A stretch of DNA of 38,770 nucleotides from an uncultured Anaerolineae bacterium (GTDB taxonomy: Bacteria > Chloroflexota > Anaerolineae > Anaerolineales > Villigracilaceae). The notes below the pieces were generated by a model. That model saw only the letters and a list, made by a program, of their open reading frames with translations, did no database searches and was not told the origin of the DNA. The stretch covers positions 1 through 38,770 of the forward strand of contig CAIMZS010000482.1 of NCBI GenBank assembly GCA_903846015.1, written 5' to 3'. Within the stretch, counting starts at the first letter, position 1; every line of letters starts with the position of its first letter. The position numbers and the translations under genes were made by a program. Below, in pieces: positions 1 through 9,563 of the stretch.

Positions 1-509
1 AGAATCTCAACCCGCTTGATCGAGTCGATCCCCAGATCAGATTCCATATCCATGCCCACTTCGAGCGTCTCGACCGGGTAGCCGGTTTTTTCACTGACCA
101 CTGCCAGCATGGCCTGGGTCAACTCGGCAAAATCAATGCCAGATGTTTGGGATGCTTGTTCAATCGCCACAGACGCGCTGAACGCCGGCGCTGTTGCGCG
201 AGGCTCCTGCCGGATAGGCTGTTCCAATGAAGCGAGACTGTTGCTTCGCAGAGAAGTATCTTCTTGCATACCAATCCCGCTGTTCTTCGGGAATGACCTG
301 TTCATGTGCTCAATGATTTGAGCCAGGGTGCGCAGTTCGGCAAGTTCTTCCGGTTTGAGCCTGGGCAGGTTCGGATAGCGCGTTTGCATCGCGCCGAGAA
401 TCTCAACCCGCTTGATCGAGTCGATCCCCAGATCAGATTCCATATCCATGCCCACTTCGAGCGTCTCGACCGGGTAGCCGGTTTTTTCACTGACCACTGC
501 CAGCATGGC
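1..509 (-). repeat. In-frame tandem duplication of the ACP segment (period 396 bp)
   Basis: Bases 1-113 and 397-509 are identical. The offset of 396 bases equals 132 codons, so the two carrier domains stay in frame. Identity stops after base 113/509. The left copy runs off the window, so the identical stretch may be longer. Confidence 0.95.
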
Positions 510-3500
510 ATCAACCAGACCGGCAAGCATGGCGAGTGGGGCGGCTGCCTGACGGGGTGTTGGTTCCGCCTCAATCAAAACAGCAGGCTCAAAAACTGGC
601 GGCGGGACAGCCAGCGGGTTGACAAATACAGTCTCGGCTGAAGAAATTCCGATAGTGCCCGTTCTAGCAGGGCCATCCTGCATGCTGACAGGCTCAAGAC
701 CAGCGAGCAGCTTCATCAGGGCCTGGGTTTGTTCCGCATGCTGACGCATAAACTGCTCATGCACACGCGTGGCATCAGCTTGTTGTTGGATAATTTGATT
801 CAAGACAGCCGCAGCGGCTGATGGAACTACCGCTTCGCGTGCCGAAACAGGCGCAGGCGGTTCCGAGACAATCCTTTCCCCGGCCGCTTCCCCGGCAGGT
901 ACAGGCGCGTCACAGGACATAAATGTCCGAACTAAACCGGTGGGGGGCTCACTCGGTGCGGAACTCGCCAGCGCGGTTTCGTACATGGCGCGCGTGCGCT
1001 CACTGACATAGTTACTGCCATTCAGTTGGATGCTGAGCGTGCGCCGCTTAGATTCAGGAATTTTGGAAATCGCTCCAAAAGGATCAATATCACGAAGCTG
1101 CAGACCCGCCACACGCAGTTGGGCAACAGCTTCACGCAGCTGCCGGTCACTATCCTTGCGCAGCCGCAGCCCAGCCTTTGAGGCTTCTTGTGAACTTGGC
1201 GACCGTGCTAAATCCGGCACTGACGCGGAACCCAAATTGAGCGCCACAGCCACGTGCTCGCGACCAGCCAGAATATTTTTCACCAAATTGGTCAGGATGT
1301 TGCGCGGACCGAACTCAATAAACAGGGCAGCACCCGCCGCAACCATGTTTTCGATTTGCTGCGTAAACAGAACGGGTTGCAGTAAATGCTGTGAAAGTTG
1401 TTCTTGAATGGCTGCGGGGTCTGAAGGGTACGGCTGAGCAGTGGCATTGGCATATACCGGCAGCGACGGGCTTTTAAATTCAGCCGCCCGGATGGCTTCT
1501 GCAAATGGCAGCTGGGCGTGCCCAACCAGCGGTGTGTGGAAGGCGGCGGCTACAGGCAAATTTGTGACAGTGTATCCCTTGTTTTGCAGGGCAGTTTGAG
1601 CAGCCTGGATGGCTGTGGTCGGTCCCGCCAGCACCACCTGGTTATGCGCGTTCCAGTTCGCCAGATAAACACCTGGAAGATGCTGCAGTTCAGATTGGAG
1701 CTGGGCGTATGAACCCGTGACGGCCAACATTGTGCCGGCATCAAAGCCAGGGTGCGCAGGTGGGGCCATGCTGGCGCCACGCGCCTTCATCAAATGGAAA
1801 TATGTCGGCTCGTCCAACACGCCAGCCGCCCATAACGCCGTCAATTCACCAAAGCTGTGACCCGCCACGAAATCGGCGCGGAAACCCGCTTCGGTAAATA
1901 ATTGATACAATCCGGCACTGAGCGCGCCGATGGCAGGTTGGGCGTAAGCGGTACGCTGCAAGGCTTCCGTTTGAGCGCGTTGCGCCTCAAACCCCGCTGC
2001 GGGAGGGGGATAAACTACTTGCGAGACTGGCGTCTGCCCGCCAGCTCGGAAAAGGGCGTCGATCTTGTGGAAGGCTTCACGCAAAACAGGGAAATTAAGC
2101 AGCAGCTCGCGTCCCATTTCCAGATGCTGGGCACCCTGACCTGAAAACAGTGCGACAACCTTACCCTCCAAAGCTCTGCGACGATAGAACAAACCCCGGG
2201 GATGCTGCCAGACAGCTTCGCCCGCGCGGGTGTGAAGATGTTCAGCGGCAAGCGTGAGCAGTTCACAGGCATCTTCAATCGATTCGGTCACAAAGGCAAG
2301 CCGAGCTTGGCCTGGGCTGACAACGCTGCTGCTTGCGTCGACTGCATTTGCAAAACTACGCCGGCTTTCAGGCGATTGCAGTTGGGCATTGAGTTCCATT
2401 ACACGAACGCGCAATGCCTCAGGGGTGGCCGCATGCAGCAAAATCATTTGGGCATGGCGATGAAGACGGTAAGGAGCGCGCTGTTCCGGCTCGTATTCTT
2501 CCATGACCACGTGGAAGTTGGTGCCGCCAAACCCAAAGGCGCTGACACCGGCGCGGCGTGGATGCTCCCCGCGGATCCACGGGCGGGTCTCAGTATTCAA
2601 ATAAAAGGGTGAATTTTCGATATCCAGCTGTAGATGTGGTTGTTGAATATTAATGGTGGGGGGTAAAACCTTGTGATGCAGCGACAATGCAACTTTAATC
2701 ATGCTGGCTGCACCCGCCGCGGCCTTGGTGTGTCCAATTTGCGATTTGACGCTGCCCAGGGCAATATGCTGGGGCTGAGGCTGTGAATGGGGATAGCCCG
2801 AATTGGGATCGCGAAATACCTGGTTGAGGGTGGTAACTTCACATAAATCACCCGCCACGGTACCAGTACCATGCGCTTCGATCAGACCAACGGTATCGGG
2901 CGAAAAGCCAGCTGACTCATAGGCGCGCTTGAGCGCCAAAGCCTGGCCCGCGGAACTGGGCGCATAAATGCTCTTATAACGACCGTCACTGGAAGCTCCC
3001 AGCCCTTTGATAACCGCGTAAATCCGATCGCCATCGCGCTCAGCATCCGCGAGACGCTTGAGCACAAGGATGCCCAGACCTTCTCCGATCAGCATGCCAT
3101 CCGATTCAGCATCAAAGGGCTTGATCTCATTCTTTTTTGAGAAAGCCGGGGTCTTGCTAAAACTCATGTACATGAAGATGGAGTTATCAGTATCCACACC
3201 GCCGGTCAACATCATGTCGGTTCGTCCGGCGGTCAGCTCGCCAACGGCCATTTGAATGGCGCTGAGGGAACTGGCACAAGCCGCATCGACGACACAGTTG
3301 ACGCCACCGAGATCGAGCCTATTGGCAACGCGCCCCGAAATAACATTGCCGAGCATACCGGGGAAGGAATTTTCCTCCCACGGTATATAAGCCAGTTTCA
3401 TGCGTTCAACGGCGGCCAGCACCATTTCATCACTGAGGCCCAAACTGCGTAAAACTTTTTCCCAGATTGGATACTGGAGGCGAGAAGTAAGCGGGGTGAT

Positions 3501-3917
3501 CAGTTTTTGGCCGCCGCCGATGCCTAGAATGACACCGGTGCGCTGGCGAACTATCTCACTTGCCGCTCCGTAGCCAGCGTCTTCCATGGCCTGCTTGGCT
3601 ACCACCAGGGTTAGTAGCTGCGAGACATCGGTCAGTTCAAGGATATTCGGTGGCAAGCCAAACTCGAGGGGGTCGAAAGAAATATCAGGAATAAAACCAC
3701 CGCGCTTGCAATAGGTTTTATCCGGCTGGCTGGGATCAGAATCATAATAATCTGCAATATTCCAGCGGGACAAAGGCACATCGGTAATGCCATCTATCTT
3801 TTTAACAATATTATCCCAATATTCGGGCAAGTTAGCTGCTTTAGCAAAAATCGCCGATAATCCGACAATCGCAATTGGCGTGGCGAGACGATGAGATGGT
3901 AAATCAGATATAGTCAT
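1..3917 (-). CDS. PUFA-synthase-like type I polyketide synthase (KS-AT-ACP-ACP), 3' end outside window
   Basis: The reading frame starts at the ATG at 3917 (weak AAAGAG ribosome site) and stays open for about 1305 codons to the left edge, so the gene is partial. The N-terminal ketosynthase shows the active-site Cys214 (DAACASSL) and His349 (EAHGTGT) and His396 (IGHTKAA), the usual Cys-His-His triad. An acyltransferase follows, with GQG at about 593-595, Ser688 in GHSFGE and His794 in AAFHTP. After a Pro/Ala/Glu-rich linker come two carrier domains with the motif LGIDSIKRVEIL; the phosphopantetheine serines are about S1167 and S1299. This ACP motif and the KS-AT-multiple-ACP order are typical of PfaA-type polyunsaturated fatty acid synthases and related iterative PKSs (family knowledge). 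The product cannot be told, because the reductive domains would lie off the left edge. The linker holds one in-frame copy of the dispersed repeat (residues about 1082-1089). The gene follows the CIS operon on the same strand after a hairpin, so it is probably a separate unit. Confidence 0.9.
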   Translation of the reverse strand, partial: MTISDLPSHRLATPIAIVGLSAIFAKAANLPEYWDNIVKKIDGITDVPLSRWNIADYYDSDPSQPDKTYCKRGGFIPDISFDPLEFGLPPNILELTDVSQLLTLVVAKQAMEDAGYGAASEIVRQRTGVILGIGGGQKLITPLTSRLQYPIWEKVLRSLGLSDEMVLAAVERMKLAYIPWEENSFPGMLGNVISGRVANRLDLGGVNCVVDAACASSLSAIQMAVGELTAGRTDMMLTGGVDTDNSIFMYMSFSKTPAFSKKNEIKPFDAESDGMLIGEGLGILVLKRLADAERDGDRIYAVIKGLGASSDGRYKSIYAPSSAGQALALKRAYESAGFSPDTVGLIEAHGTGTVAGDLCEVTTLNQVFRDPNSGYPHSQPQPQHIALGSVKSQIGHTKAAAGAASMIKVALSLHHKVLPPTINIQQPHLQLDIENSPFYLNTETRPWIRGEHPRRAGVSAFGFGGTNFHVVMEEYEPEQRAPYRLHRHAQMILLHAATPEALRVRVMELNAQLQSPESRRSFANAVDASSSVVSPGQARLAFVTESIEDACELLTLAAEHLHTRAGEAVWQHPRGLFYRRRALEGKVVALFSGQGAQHLEMGRELLLNFPVLREAFHKIDALFRAGGQTPVSQVVYPPPAAGFEAQRAQTEALQRTAYAQPAIGALSAGLYQLFTEAGFRADFVAGHSFGELTALWAAGVLDEPTYFHLMKARGASMAPPAHPGFDAGTMLAVTGSYAQLQSELQHLPGVYLANWNAHNQVVLAGPTTAIQAAQTALQNKGYTVTNLPVAAAFHTPLVGHAQLPFAEAIRAAEFKSPSLPVYANATAQPYPSDPAAIQEQLSQHLLQPVLFTQQIENMVAAGAALFIEFGPRNILTNLVKNILAGREHVAVALNLGSASVPDLARSPSSQEASKAGLRLRKDSDRQLREAVAQLRVAGLQLRDIDPFGAISKIPESKRRTLSIQLNGSNYVSERTRAMYETALASSAPSEPPTGLVRTFMSCDAPVPAGEAAGERIVSEPPAPVSAREAVVPSAAAAVLNQIIQQQADATRVHEQFMRQHAEQTQALMKLLAGLEPVSMQDGPARTGTIGISSAETVFVNPLAVPPPVFEPAVLIEAEPTPRQAAAPLAMLAGLVDAMLAVVSEKTGYPVETLEVGMDMESDLGIDSIKRVEILGAMQTRYPNLPRLKPEELAELRTLAQIIEHMNRSFPKNSGIGMQEDTSLRSNSLASLEQPIRQEPRATAPAFSASVAIEQASQTSGIDFAELTQAMLAVVSEKTGYPVETLEVGMDMESDLGIDSIKRVEI
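651..675 (-). repeat. Mosaic repeat module A, inside the PKS linker
   Basis: The plus strand reads GATAGTGCCCGTTCTAGCAG followed by GGCCA. Read in the PKS frame it encodes GPARTGTI. Near-identical copies lie at 8327, 17853, 21913 and 25766. Confidence 0.85.
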
Positions 3918-4142
3918 ATTTGCTCTTTACTGAATGGGAAGGAAATTTCAAATATACCTGGATGCTTCGATCAGGCATAATCCAAAGGCGGGGTTCCGGT
4001 TTCTACACAGGAAGGTAGAAATTATAAACCCTACCGCCTTTAAACTACAACACCCCAACCCGTAATTAGACACGCTTGGGCGATAAAGCCAACTTTTTCC
4101 TGTATTATGCGACTCAATACTTGAATTAATCCCCATCCCTCG

Positions 4143-4184
4143 CTAGTCCCGGTTCTAGCGACAGTGCCGGTTCTAGCACGGTCA
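4143..4184. repeat. Mosaic repeat module A, two tandem copies
   Basis: Two adjacent, slightly different copies carry GTCCCGGTTCTAGCG and GTGCCGGTTCTAGCACGG. They lie between the terminator-like hairpin and the PKS upstream region. Confidence 0.8.
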
Positions 4185-4185
4185 C

Positions 4186-4216
4186 GGCGGCCCCAAACTA
4201 AATGTTTGGGGCCGCC
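4186..4216 (-). terminator. Strong hairpin at the end of the CIS operon
   Basis: A perfect 13-bp inverted repeat (GGCGGCCCCAAAC with its complement at 4204-4216) encloses a 5-nt loop. It sits 23 bp downstream of the last CIS stop codon. No U-tract follows on the minus strand, so it may be a U-less terminator or an mRNA 3'-end stabiliser. Confidence 0.6.
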
Positions 4217-4238
4217 CCTTCCCTGGCAAACAAATCCG

Positions 4239-5570
4239 TCAAGCAGAATTGTTTTCCCTTGACGTAGCCGGAATAAGGCCAGAACCGCGCAAATTGATCA
4301 GTTTGGACAACAAATCAAACCAATAAGAAGCTCCCTGGGATACAGCCATCGCCATGATCACAAATCCAAGTAATTTACCCAACGGCGTTGTGTTCGGGTT
4401 CGGCACGGCATCCGTCAAACCAGCGAAGCACTCCGTCTCGGAAATTCCCCACAGCCCTCCCAACCTTTGTTGAAACCAGTTACAGTTTGCCCCATTTTGT
4501 GAAACAACATAGGTTGCCGGACGCCAACCTATGGGTAGCTGCAAATCTTGCCCTAGCTTCGCATTGAGTTCATTAATAGCAGTGGCAGCTTCTTTGGGGT
4601 TGGAAATTGGTGTCCCATCACTGGTTTGGTTAAGCTGATATTTCAGAGCCTGCTGCACCACACTCTGACGCAAGGTTGGGTCCCGCCAAAGTGTCGTTGT
4701 GATATTCATGGCATCCACATTCAACATCAGCGCCAGGATAAACCCGGCCAACCCCAACCACAATTGGGTGCGCCGCTTGTAAAAACCGCCAGCGCGGTCC
4801 ATCGTATCATCGAACCACTGCTCCACATTGCGGCGAGCCGCAGCGAGCTTCGGATCGCCTACTGCAAGGGTCGCATCCAGCCCGGTAAAGAGACTCGTGA
4901 TCAACTGCGCCAATTCAGGGCGTACCTGTGTAAGTTTTGCCACGCTCGTGCGCAGCTGCTCCAGGTGCAGATCGCCATCAGTGGTTATCGCCTGAATTAA
5001 AGCGTTAAAGGTCTGCGGTGAAATATGGTAATTTTCAAGGAAGCCACTAAGTTCCTTATTCAGGCGTGGAGGCAGGGAAATCCCGGCGATGGATTCATCG
5101 CTCTGGCCTTCAACGCGGGCACTTTCTACCAGGGCCTGGATGTCAACCAGTAATTTAATAAGTTCCGGACCAGCAGTAGCAGGCAAGGCTGCCAGCAGAT
5201 GATTTTTTACCTGTTCAAGACCCAACCGCGCCTGCCCAATGCTGGATGACTCAGAACCGGCTGTCAATATGACATCGAACAAGGCCAACGTAAAATTACT
5301 GGCAGGGATGTAAGAAGGTTTCGATCCAGGTCGTACAAGCGAGGCTATCAGCGGATGCGCATACAACATATCCGCTAACACCAGCCCTTCCTTATCCAAT
5401 TTTCCTTTAACTTCCGGATCGTTCAACATGGAGCGGATCGAATTTTCAAGTTCTTTGGCCCGCCAACCTCGATAACTGGCGACCCATTCAACGATCTGCG
5501 AAGAAACCATGCTCATTAAAATGAAGACAAAGAACAGACCGATGGCTGTTTCGATGATCGCTTCAGGCAT
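4239..5570 (-). CDS. Three-TM membrane protein, last gene of the CIS operon
   Basis: The protein has 443 aa with the start set at 5570, where GGAGG sits 5 nt upstream of ATG (MPEAIIETAIG). A longer frame reaches 5702 but reads through repeat DNA. Hydrophobic segments lie at residues about 7-24, 269-289 and 397-419. Between the first two is a long, soluble, helix-rich domain, and a conserved-looking stretch (WFDDTMDRAGGFYKRR) stands just before the second. I recognise it as a widespread bacterial hypothetical family but cannot name a function. As the only clear integral membrane protein of the operon, it is a candidate for docking the injection particle at the cytoplasmic membrane. This is inferred from position and topology; a co-encoded membrane protein (CisA) is known for Streptomyces CIS, but I see no specific sequence link to it. 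Confidence 0.85.
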   Translation of the reverse strand: MPEAIIETAIGLFFVFILMSMVSSQIVEWVASYRGWRAKELENSIRSMLNDPEVKGKLDKEGLVLADMLYAHPLIASLVRPGSKPSYIPASNFTLALFDVILTAGSESSSIGQARLGLEQVKNHLLAALPATAGPELIKLLVDIQALVESARVEGQSDESIAGISLPPRLNKELSGFLENYHISPQTFNALIQAITTDGDLHLEQLRTSVAKLTQVRPELAQLITSLFTGLDATLAVGDPKLAAARRNVEQWFDDTMDRAGGFYKRRTQLWLGLAGFILALMLNVDAMNITTTLWRDPTLRQSVVQQALKYQLNQTSDGTPISNPKEAATAINELNAKLGQDLQLPIGWRPATYVVSQNGANCNWFQQRLGGLWGISETECFAGLTDAVPNPNTTPLGKLLGFVIMAMAVSQGASYWFDLLSKLINLRGSGLIPATSRENNSA

Positions 5571-5872
5571 CCGAACCTCCTCCCGGTTTTTTGCAGAGGT
5601 GTAAACCAATCCGGGATCAACCTCAAGATGATTCGCGCGTAAAACGGGTATTAACTCTGTTCGCGCACGAGAGAGATAGATATACAACCATTCTGGTTGC
5701 AATCACACGCAAAATTTGAATATTTCCGGATCTTCTCGTTCTATTTGGAACTGGAACGGTGGTCCCGGTTCCCAAACGAGACGGTTCAGACACTCGCTCT
5801 TGCTCTAATCTGGACCATCCTCGTAATCAACGAAAATCTGCGGTTCAGACACGAGGCGCGAGAACGGTCTGT
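5571..5872. other. Repeat-rich intergenic region inside the CIS operon
   Basis: This 302-bp gap separates the DUF6519 gene from the membrane-protein gene. It carries degenerate repeat modules: a GGTATTAAC module at 5646-5672, an A-like copy at 5760-5780 (CCCGGTTCCCAAACGAG), and two exact copies of CGGTTCAGACAC at 5782-5793 and 5841-5852. A small inverted repeat (CAACC/GGTTG) sits near 5688-5702. No gene is seen. Confidence 0.6.
5646..5852. repeat. Cluster of degenerate mosaic repeat modules
   Basis: The modules match others in the window. TATTAAC..TGTTC resembles 9490 and 25745, CCGGTTCCCAAACGAG resembles 26431, and CGGTTCAGACAC is also found at 21936-21947. Confidence 0.65.
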
Positions 5873-7153
5873 TTAAGCAGCCGTTTCCTTTCCCAAATAA
5901 TCGATCGTTCTGCGGCAGTCTTGAATCCAATTGAATTGGGTTGAATCTGACTGCACTATCGCCAGTGGCGCAAAATGATGCTGGATACCGCGCGGAGGCA
6001 GGGACGCTGGTTTATCACCCACCAGCGGCCATTCGATCTCGCCAGTTGCGACCCGGGCCGGGATCAACCAGTAATCTCCGGAGAAATGATCATTGCCAGA
6101 TTCAAAAAATACCTGGATGCCATCTTCCAAATCGATCCAAATATCCTCAACGCCCTGGACAGCACCGTTGTTCCACTTGACATCCCCGCCTTCGCGTTGG
6201 TCCCAGCGGCGGATCTTGACCAGGCTGGCAGGGTCCCAACTCTTCTCGGGTCCCGATTCAAGATAAAGAGCATCCCCTTCAACCTTGATCACCCTGGTCA
6301 GCTTGCCGGGTAAATTATTTAATTCTTCTATTTCGCTGGTGATCTCAACCCAACCACCCGCTTCAAAACCACGGACGCTGCTGACCACCAACCCGCCATC
6401 TTCATTATTGCCCAACCATGCCGCCACTATTGATCCATTTTCCCGCGACCATTTAAAGGTCCAGCTTTTAACTTTGGTTCCATCTCGAATGACCTCATGG
6501 ATCTCAACCCGGTACAGTTGGTTCTCCGCACCCCGGTATTTTGAATCCGGCGCTGTGATGCACGGATCAGCCTGGGCATCTTCCTTTACTAAATGCGCCT
6601 GCATAGGTCCCTTAAGCTTGGGATCCATTAAATCGGCGAGTGGAATATAGATGTCATCACAATTTACAGCGGGCATAAGTTTTACTTGCCAGACAACCTT
6701 TGCCCGTGTGGCAGTATCCGGCCCACCAAGCGCCACTTCACGAATCAAATTATCATCAAGATCGGTGATATGCCGCTCCCAAACATCCAGATAAACGGCA
6801 TAACTGCCTCTTTCCCAAAAGGTTGGCATGTTAGTCTTTAAATTAACCAAAGGGAAATCGGGCTGGTCATCATAAGTACATGGGGTTTCGTTTTCGCATA
6901 AAATTCCATCGACATAATAACGTCCGGCTCCAATGATCAGGCTTTGGGCCTTCACCTGGATTTCAAATCCTTTTTTCCCTGCCGGTCCGCCATGAGGTCC
7001 GATCAGATCGGCAGCCAGGGTTTCTAAATAGTGCAGCAGAATGGCAGCCTGCTCGTTCCAATCAGCATCCAGCTGCACCCGCCCTTGCTGCATCAATACC
7101 CGGCTAAAGTGCCTGGCAGGATCAAATGTATCTCGAGTAAAGTCGCCTTTCAT
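5873..7153 (-). CDS. DUF6519 family protein of the CIS operon
   Basis: The protein has 426 aa; AGGAGG lies 6 nt before the ATG and overlaps the stop codon of the upstream gene. The N-terminus (MKGDFTRDTFDPARHFSRVL, then QQGRVQLDADWNEQ) is the recognisable signature of the DUF6519 family, which recurs in phage-tail-like and contractile-injection loci (family knowledge). The rest is rich in beta strands and Gly/Asp, with no signal peptide or membrane segment. A surface, fibre-like or baseplate-decorating role is the likely reading, because the gene follows the tail-protein-I-like gene where phages place fibre genes. That role is inferred; no receptor-binding motif is visible. Confidence 0.85.
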   Translation of the reverse strand: MKGDFTRDTFDPARHFSRVLMQQGRVQLDADWNEQAAILLHYLETLAADLIGPHGGPAGKKGFEIQVKAQSLIIGAGRYYVDGILCENETPCTYDDQPDFPLVNLKTNMPTFWERGSYAVYLDVWERHITDLDDNLIREVALGGPDTATRAKVVWQVKLMPAVNCDDIYIPLADLMDPKLKGPMQAHLVKEDAQADPCITAPDSKYRGAENQLYRVEIHEVIRDGTKVKSWTFKWSRENGSIVAAWLGNNEDGGLVVSSVRGFEAGGWVEITSEIEELNNLPGKLTRVIKVEGDALYLESGPEKSWDPASLVKIRRWDQREGGDVKWNNGAVQGVEDIWIDLEDGIQVFFESGNDHFSGDYWLIPARVATGEIEWPLVGDKPASLPPRGIQHHFAPLAIVQSDSTQFNWIQDCRRTIDYLGKETAA

Positions 7154-7162
7154 CGTGGCCTC

Positions 7163-9472
7163 CTAATTGACAAAGATAATACCGGCATTCATACCTGCCG
7201 GGCTGAATTCATCCAGGCGCGCGCGCAGATTAGCCTCGCGCTGCGGCTGGAACAAGTCGTGAAAGACACCCAATTCAGATTCATCATCCGCTCCGCGCTT
7301 GATTTCATCCGCGCAAGTTGCCGATAATTGGCAAAAAGTGGGCACGCCATAAAGCGTGCTGGTGAACTGGGGTTTCAGCCGTTCGCGTTCCAACTGGCGT
7401 TCGAAGTCCACTTGTACCCTGGTGATTTTTGGGTTGGCAGCCCGTAGTTCGTTTTCCCTTGCCTGTTCCGCTGTTTCAGGCTGACAGTGATAACGCTTGG
7501 GAGTCCGGCAGCCATGTGGAATATAACAAAACCGCATGCAGCCAATCTGACGGCGGGCCACATTTACGCAATCGTTAAATATACTGTTTTCTGCCAGTTC
7601 GATCGCATGCACAGCGAGCATGCCAAAAATGGTACTACGCTGGATGATCAGGGACACATGCGCGATGCTTCCGATCCTGTCTGGGTTGCACAGTGCATAA
7701 TGATCGACTGTGGCATCATCATCCTCCGTTGCATCAATAATACTATCGCTGACATGAATTAATATTGGATCGCTGCCGACATCATCCGCTTCAACCTGGA
7801 TGGCGCCCAGGATGCTGTGCTCGATTCGCACGTTCACATTTGCCTGGTCCAGTTCAAGGCTTGGTTCGGTCGGTTCGTTCGGATTGCAGTCGTAATCAAG
7901 TCCCCAACCTGGTACGAGCGTACAATGCCTGATAATCAGCCGACCACGGCAGTCATTAATATGGACTTTCTCGAGGTCACTCTCACTTGTCACATATACC
8001 GGGCGATTGGCAATCATCAAGCCATCCAATGTCAGGCAGCTGCCAGCCCCAAGCGTAACGTTAAAGGCATCCGGCGCCGCAATGGACAAATCCGGGATTG
8101 AAAGCACCGGACGATAATGGTTGCCCGCCCGGATTTGCAGACTGTGATCCTTGTTGAGTTTTATGTTAAATGGGATGGTGATGAAATCGTTGCTCTCAAT
8201 TTCAATCACCGCATCCTTGGGCTGCTGGTCAAGGGTTGGATCGCTTTCACTTGGCGTCCATGGGCGCAGCGCATCTTGCAGTCTTTCCTGTATGCTCGCC
8301 GGCAGCCTGGAAGAACGCTTTTCTGCGATATTACCCGTTCTAGCAGGGCCAAGGAAGGCCATTGGGTCAATCGGGTCGGCGCCTAGCACAATCACCATCG
8401 CGTCGCGTGCCTGGATCATCTGCCGGTCATATTCTCCGCCTCCAATTTCAGCGCTGAAACCATAATGATAGGTGACTGAAACCTGTATACGCTCATTGCG
8501 TTTGGGCAGCATGGTTGGAGAGAAATGCATTTGTCCACGCACCGGGTCAACTGCCACCTGCCCATCCCTGGGTTGATATTGCAACCCGGTCAGGTCGGCC
8601 ACAACCACGCTGCTAGCCGGTAAAAGCGCACCGTTAACCCAAATAGCAAAACTTTTATCCTCGCCGTAATAAGCCGATAGGTTGTGAAACAACTCCCGCC
8701 GGGGTATTGCAGCCGGAAGATTTCTCTGACCTGCCGGCTCCGATATTCCTGATTCGGGCCTGGTGAAGAGCGGCATATCGTTCCCCATTGGGCTGAAACC
8801 AAAACAATGCCAGTTTTTTTCCAGGCTGCGCGCTTGGGCGCGGGTGGATGGCAAAGACTTTAAACGGCAGGTAAACAAGCCCACACTCGGGATGTTAAAA
8901 CGCCCCTGCTGTCCATTGGAGTTGATCCGCCGCACATCCACTGTATGCCCAAAAGTATCATAAGGGCCATCAATACGGTCCAGGGCATGCCCACGGCGCA
9001 CATCTACAGTGCGGGCCCGCTCAAGATGTCTATGATTGATATTTTGCGTCCAGCCCAACCGTTTAAAAAATTCAACCGCGTACGCAGGCCAACCGGCCAC
9101 GGTATTCGACAATTCTTCCAAAAGTGCCAGGCTCCCTTTGCGGCGGCGGTATCGGATAGTGTTGGCTACTTCGCGCCGAGGGAACAGGATTCTGTTACGC
9201 ATTTGGGTTTCTAGCGTGTCGATTGCGCCAGGCTCACCAGCCTGGTGCTCGGGCTGATAACCCACCAGCTCCCCAATGTATGGCACCACCCAATCCTGGG
9301 CGGTTTCAATAAACCAGTTATCATACATCTGCCGGATGTCATCTTCGACCACATCTGCTTGTTCATTGATGACAGCCAGCAAGGCGCGCAAAGGAAAGCC
9401 TTGTTCGGCATCGCGCTGGCGGTAAATATAGGGTAATAAGTTATACAATCGATCAGTTTCGGTAGCATTCAT
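7163..9472 (-). CDS. Tail protein I-like baseplate protein with long C-terminal extension
   Basis: The protein has 769 aa and starts at ATG 9472 behind GGAG. The N-terminal ~100 residues (LYNLLPYIYRQRDAE, AVINEQADVVEDDIRQMY, DWVVPYIGELVGY) match the phage tail protein I / gp7-like wedge pattern that links the baseplate to fibres. The remainder is long, with a beta-rich repeat-like region (about 440-620) that looks like a beta-helix, and a Cys-rich part near 640-720. It lies directly after the two giant baseplate proteins, as in other contractile tails. Residues 375-382 read GPARTGNI, encoded by an in-frame copy of mosaic repeat A at 8327-8351 and absent from the family as I know it. The fold assignment of the C-terminal part is tentative. 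Confidence 0.85.
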   Translation of the reverse strand: MNATETDRLYNLLPYIYRQRDAEQGFPLRALLAVINEQADVVEDDIRQMYDNWFIETAQDWVVPYIGELVGYQPEHQAGEPGAIDTLETQMRNRILFPRREVANTIRYRRRKGSLALLEELSNTVAGWPAYAVEFFKRLGWTQNINHRHLERARTVDVRRGHALDRIDGPYDTFGHTVDVRRINSNGQQGRFNIPSVGLFTCRLKSLPSTRAQARSLEKNWHCFGFSPMGNDMPLFTRPESGISEPAGQRNLPAAIPRRELFHNLSAYYGEDKSFAIWVNGALLPASSVVVADLTGLQYQPRDGQVAVDPVRGQMHFSPTMLPKRNERIQVSVTYHYGFSAEIGGGEYDRQMIQARDAMVIVLGADPIDPMAFLGPARTGNIAEKRSSRLPASIQERLQDALRPWTPSESDPTLDQQPKDAVIEIESNDFITIPFNIKLNKDHSLQIRAGNHYRPVLSIPDLSIAAPDAFNVTLGAGSCLTLDGLMIANRPVYVTSESDLEKVHINDCRGRLIIRHCTLVPGWGLDYDCNPNEPTEPSLELDQANVNVRIEHSILGAIQVEADDVGSDPILIHVSDSIIDATEDDDATVDHYALCNPDRIGSIAHVSLIIQRSTIFGMLAVHAIELAENSIFNDCVNVARRQIGCMRFCYIPHGCRTPKRYHCQPETAEQARENELRAANPKITRVQVDFERQLERERLKPQFTSTLYGVPTFCQLSATCADEIKRGADDESELGVFHDLFQPQREANLRARLDEFSPAGMNAGIIFVN
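8327..8351 (-). repeat. Mosaic repeat module A inside the tail-I-like gene
   Basis: The plus strand reads GATATTACCCGTTCTAGCAG then GGCCA. It differs from the PKS copy at 651 by two bases. In frame it encodes GPARTGNI. Confidence 0.85.
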
Positions 9473-9489
9473 AAATTATTGGCTCCTAC

Positions 9490-9553
9490 AAGTATTAACC
9501 CGGTTCCCGCATCAACCGCAGGGGCGCAGCGCTACTGCGTCCACGGCCACGAG
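9490..9553. repeat. Composite mosaic repeat between two baseplate genes
   Basis: A TATTAACCCGGTTCCCGC module (9492-9509) is followed by the GC-palindromic module B (9520-9553, core GCGCAGCGCTACTGCGTCC) and ends in GGCCACGAG. It fills almost the whole gap between the 769-aa and 1287-aa genes. Confidence 0.8.
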
Positions 9554-9563
9554 AAGCAGTAAG

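Larger units (their letters stand above)
3918..4238. other. Intergenic region between the CIS operon and the PKS
   Basis: No convincing gene is seen. The part next to the PKS (3918-4140) is AT-rich and presumably holds its promoter, but no clear -35/-10 pair stands out. The part next to the CIS operon holds two tandem copies of repeat module A and a strong hairpin. Confidence 0.6.

Noticed and set aside
5571..5702. N-terminal extension of the membrane protein to an ATG at 5702
   Set aside because: The extension reads through degenerate repeat DNA and a good GGAGG site sits just before the ATG at 5570, which begins the hydrophobic N-terminus.
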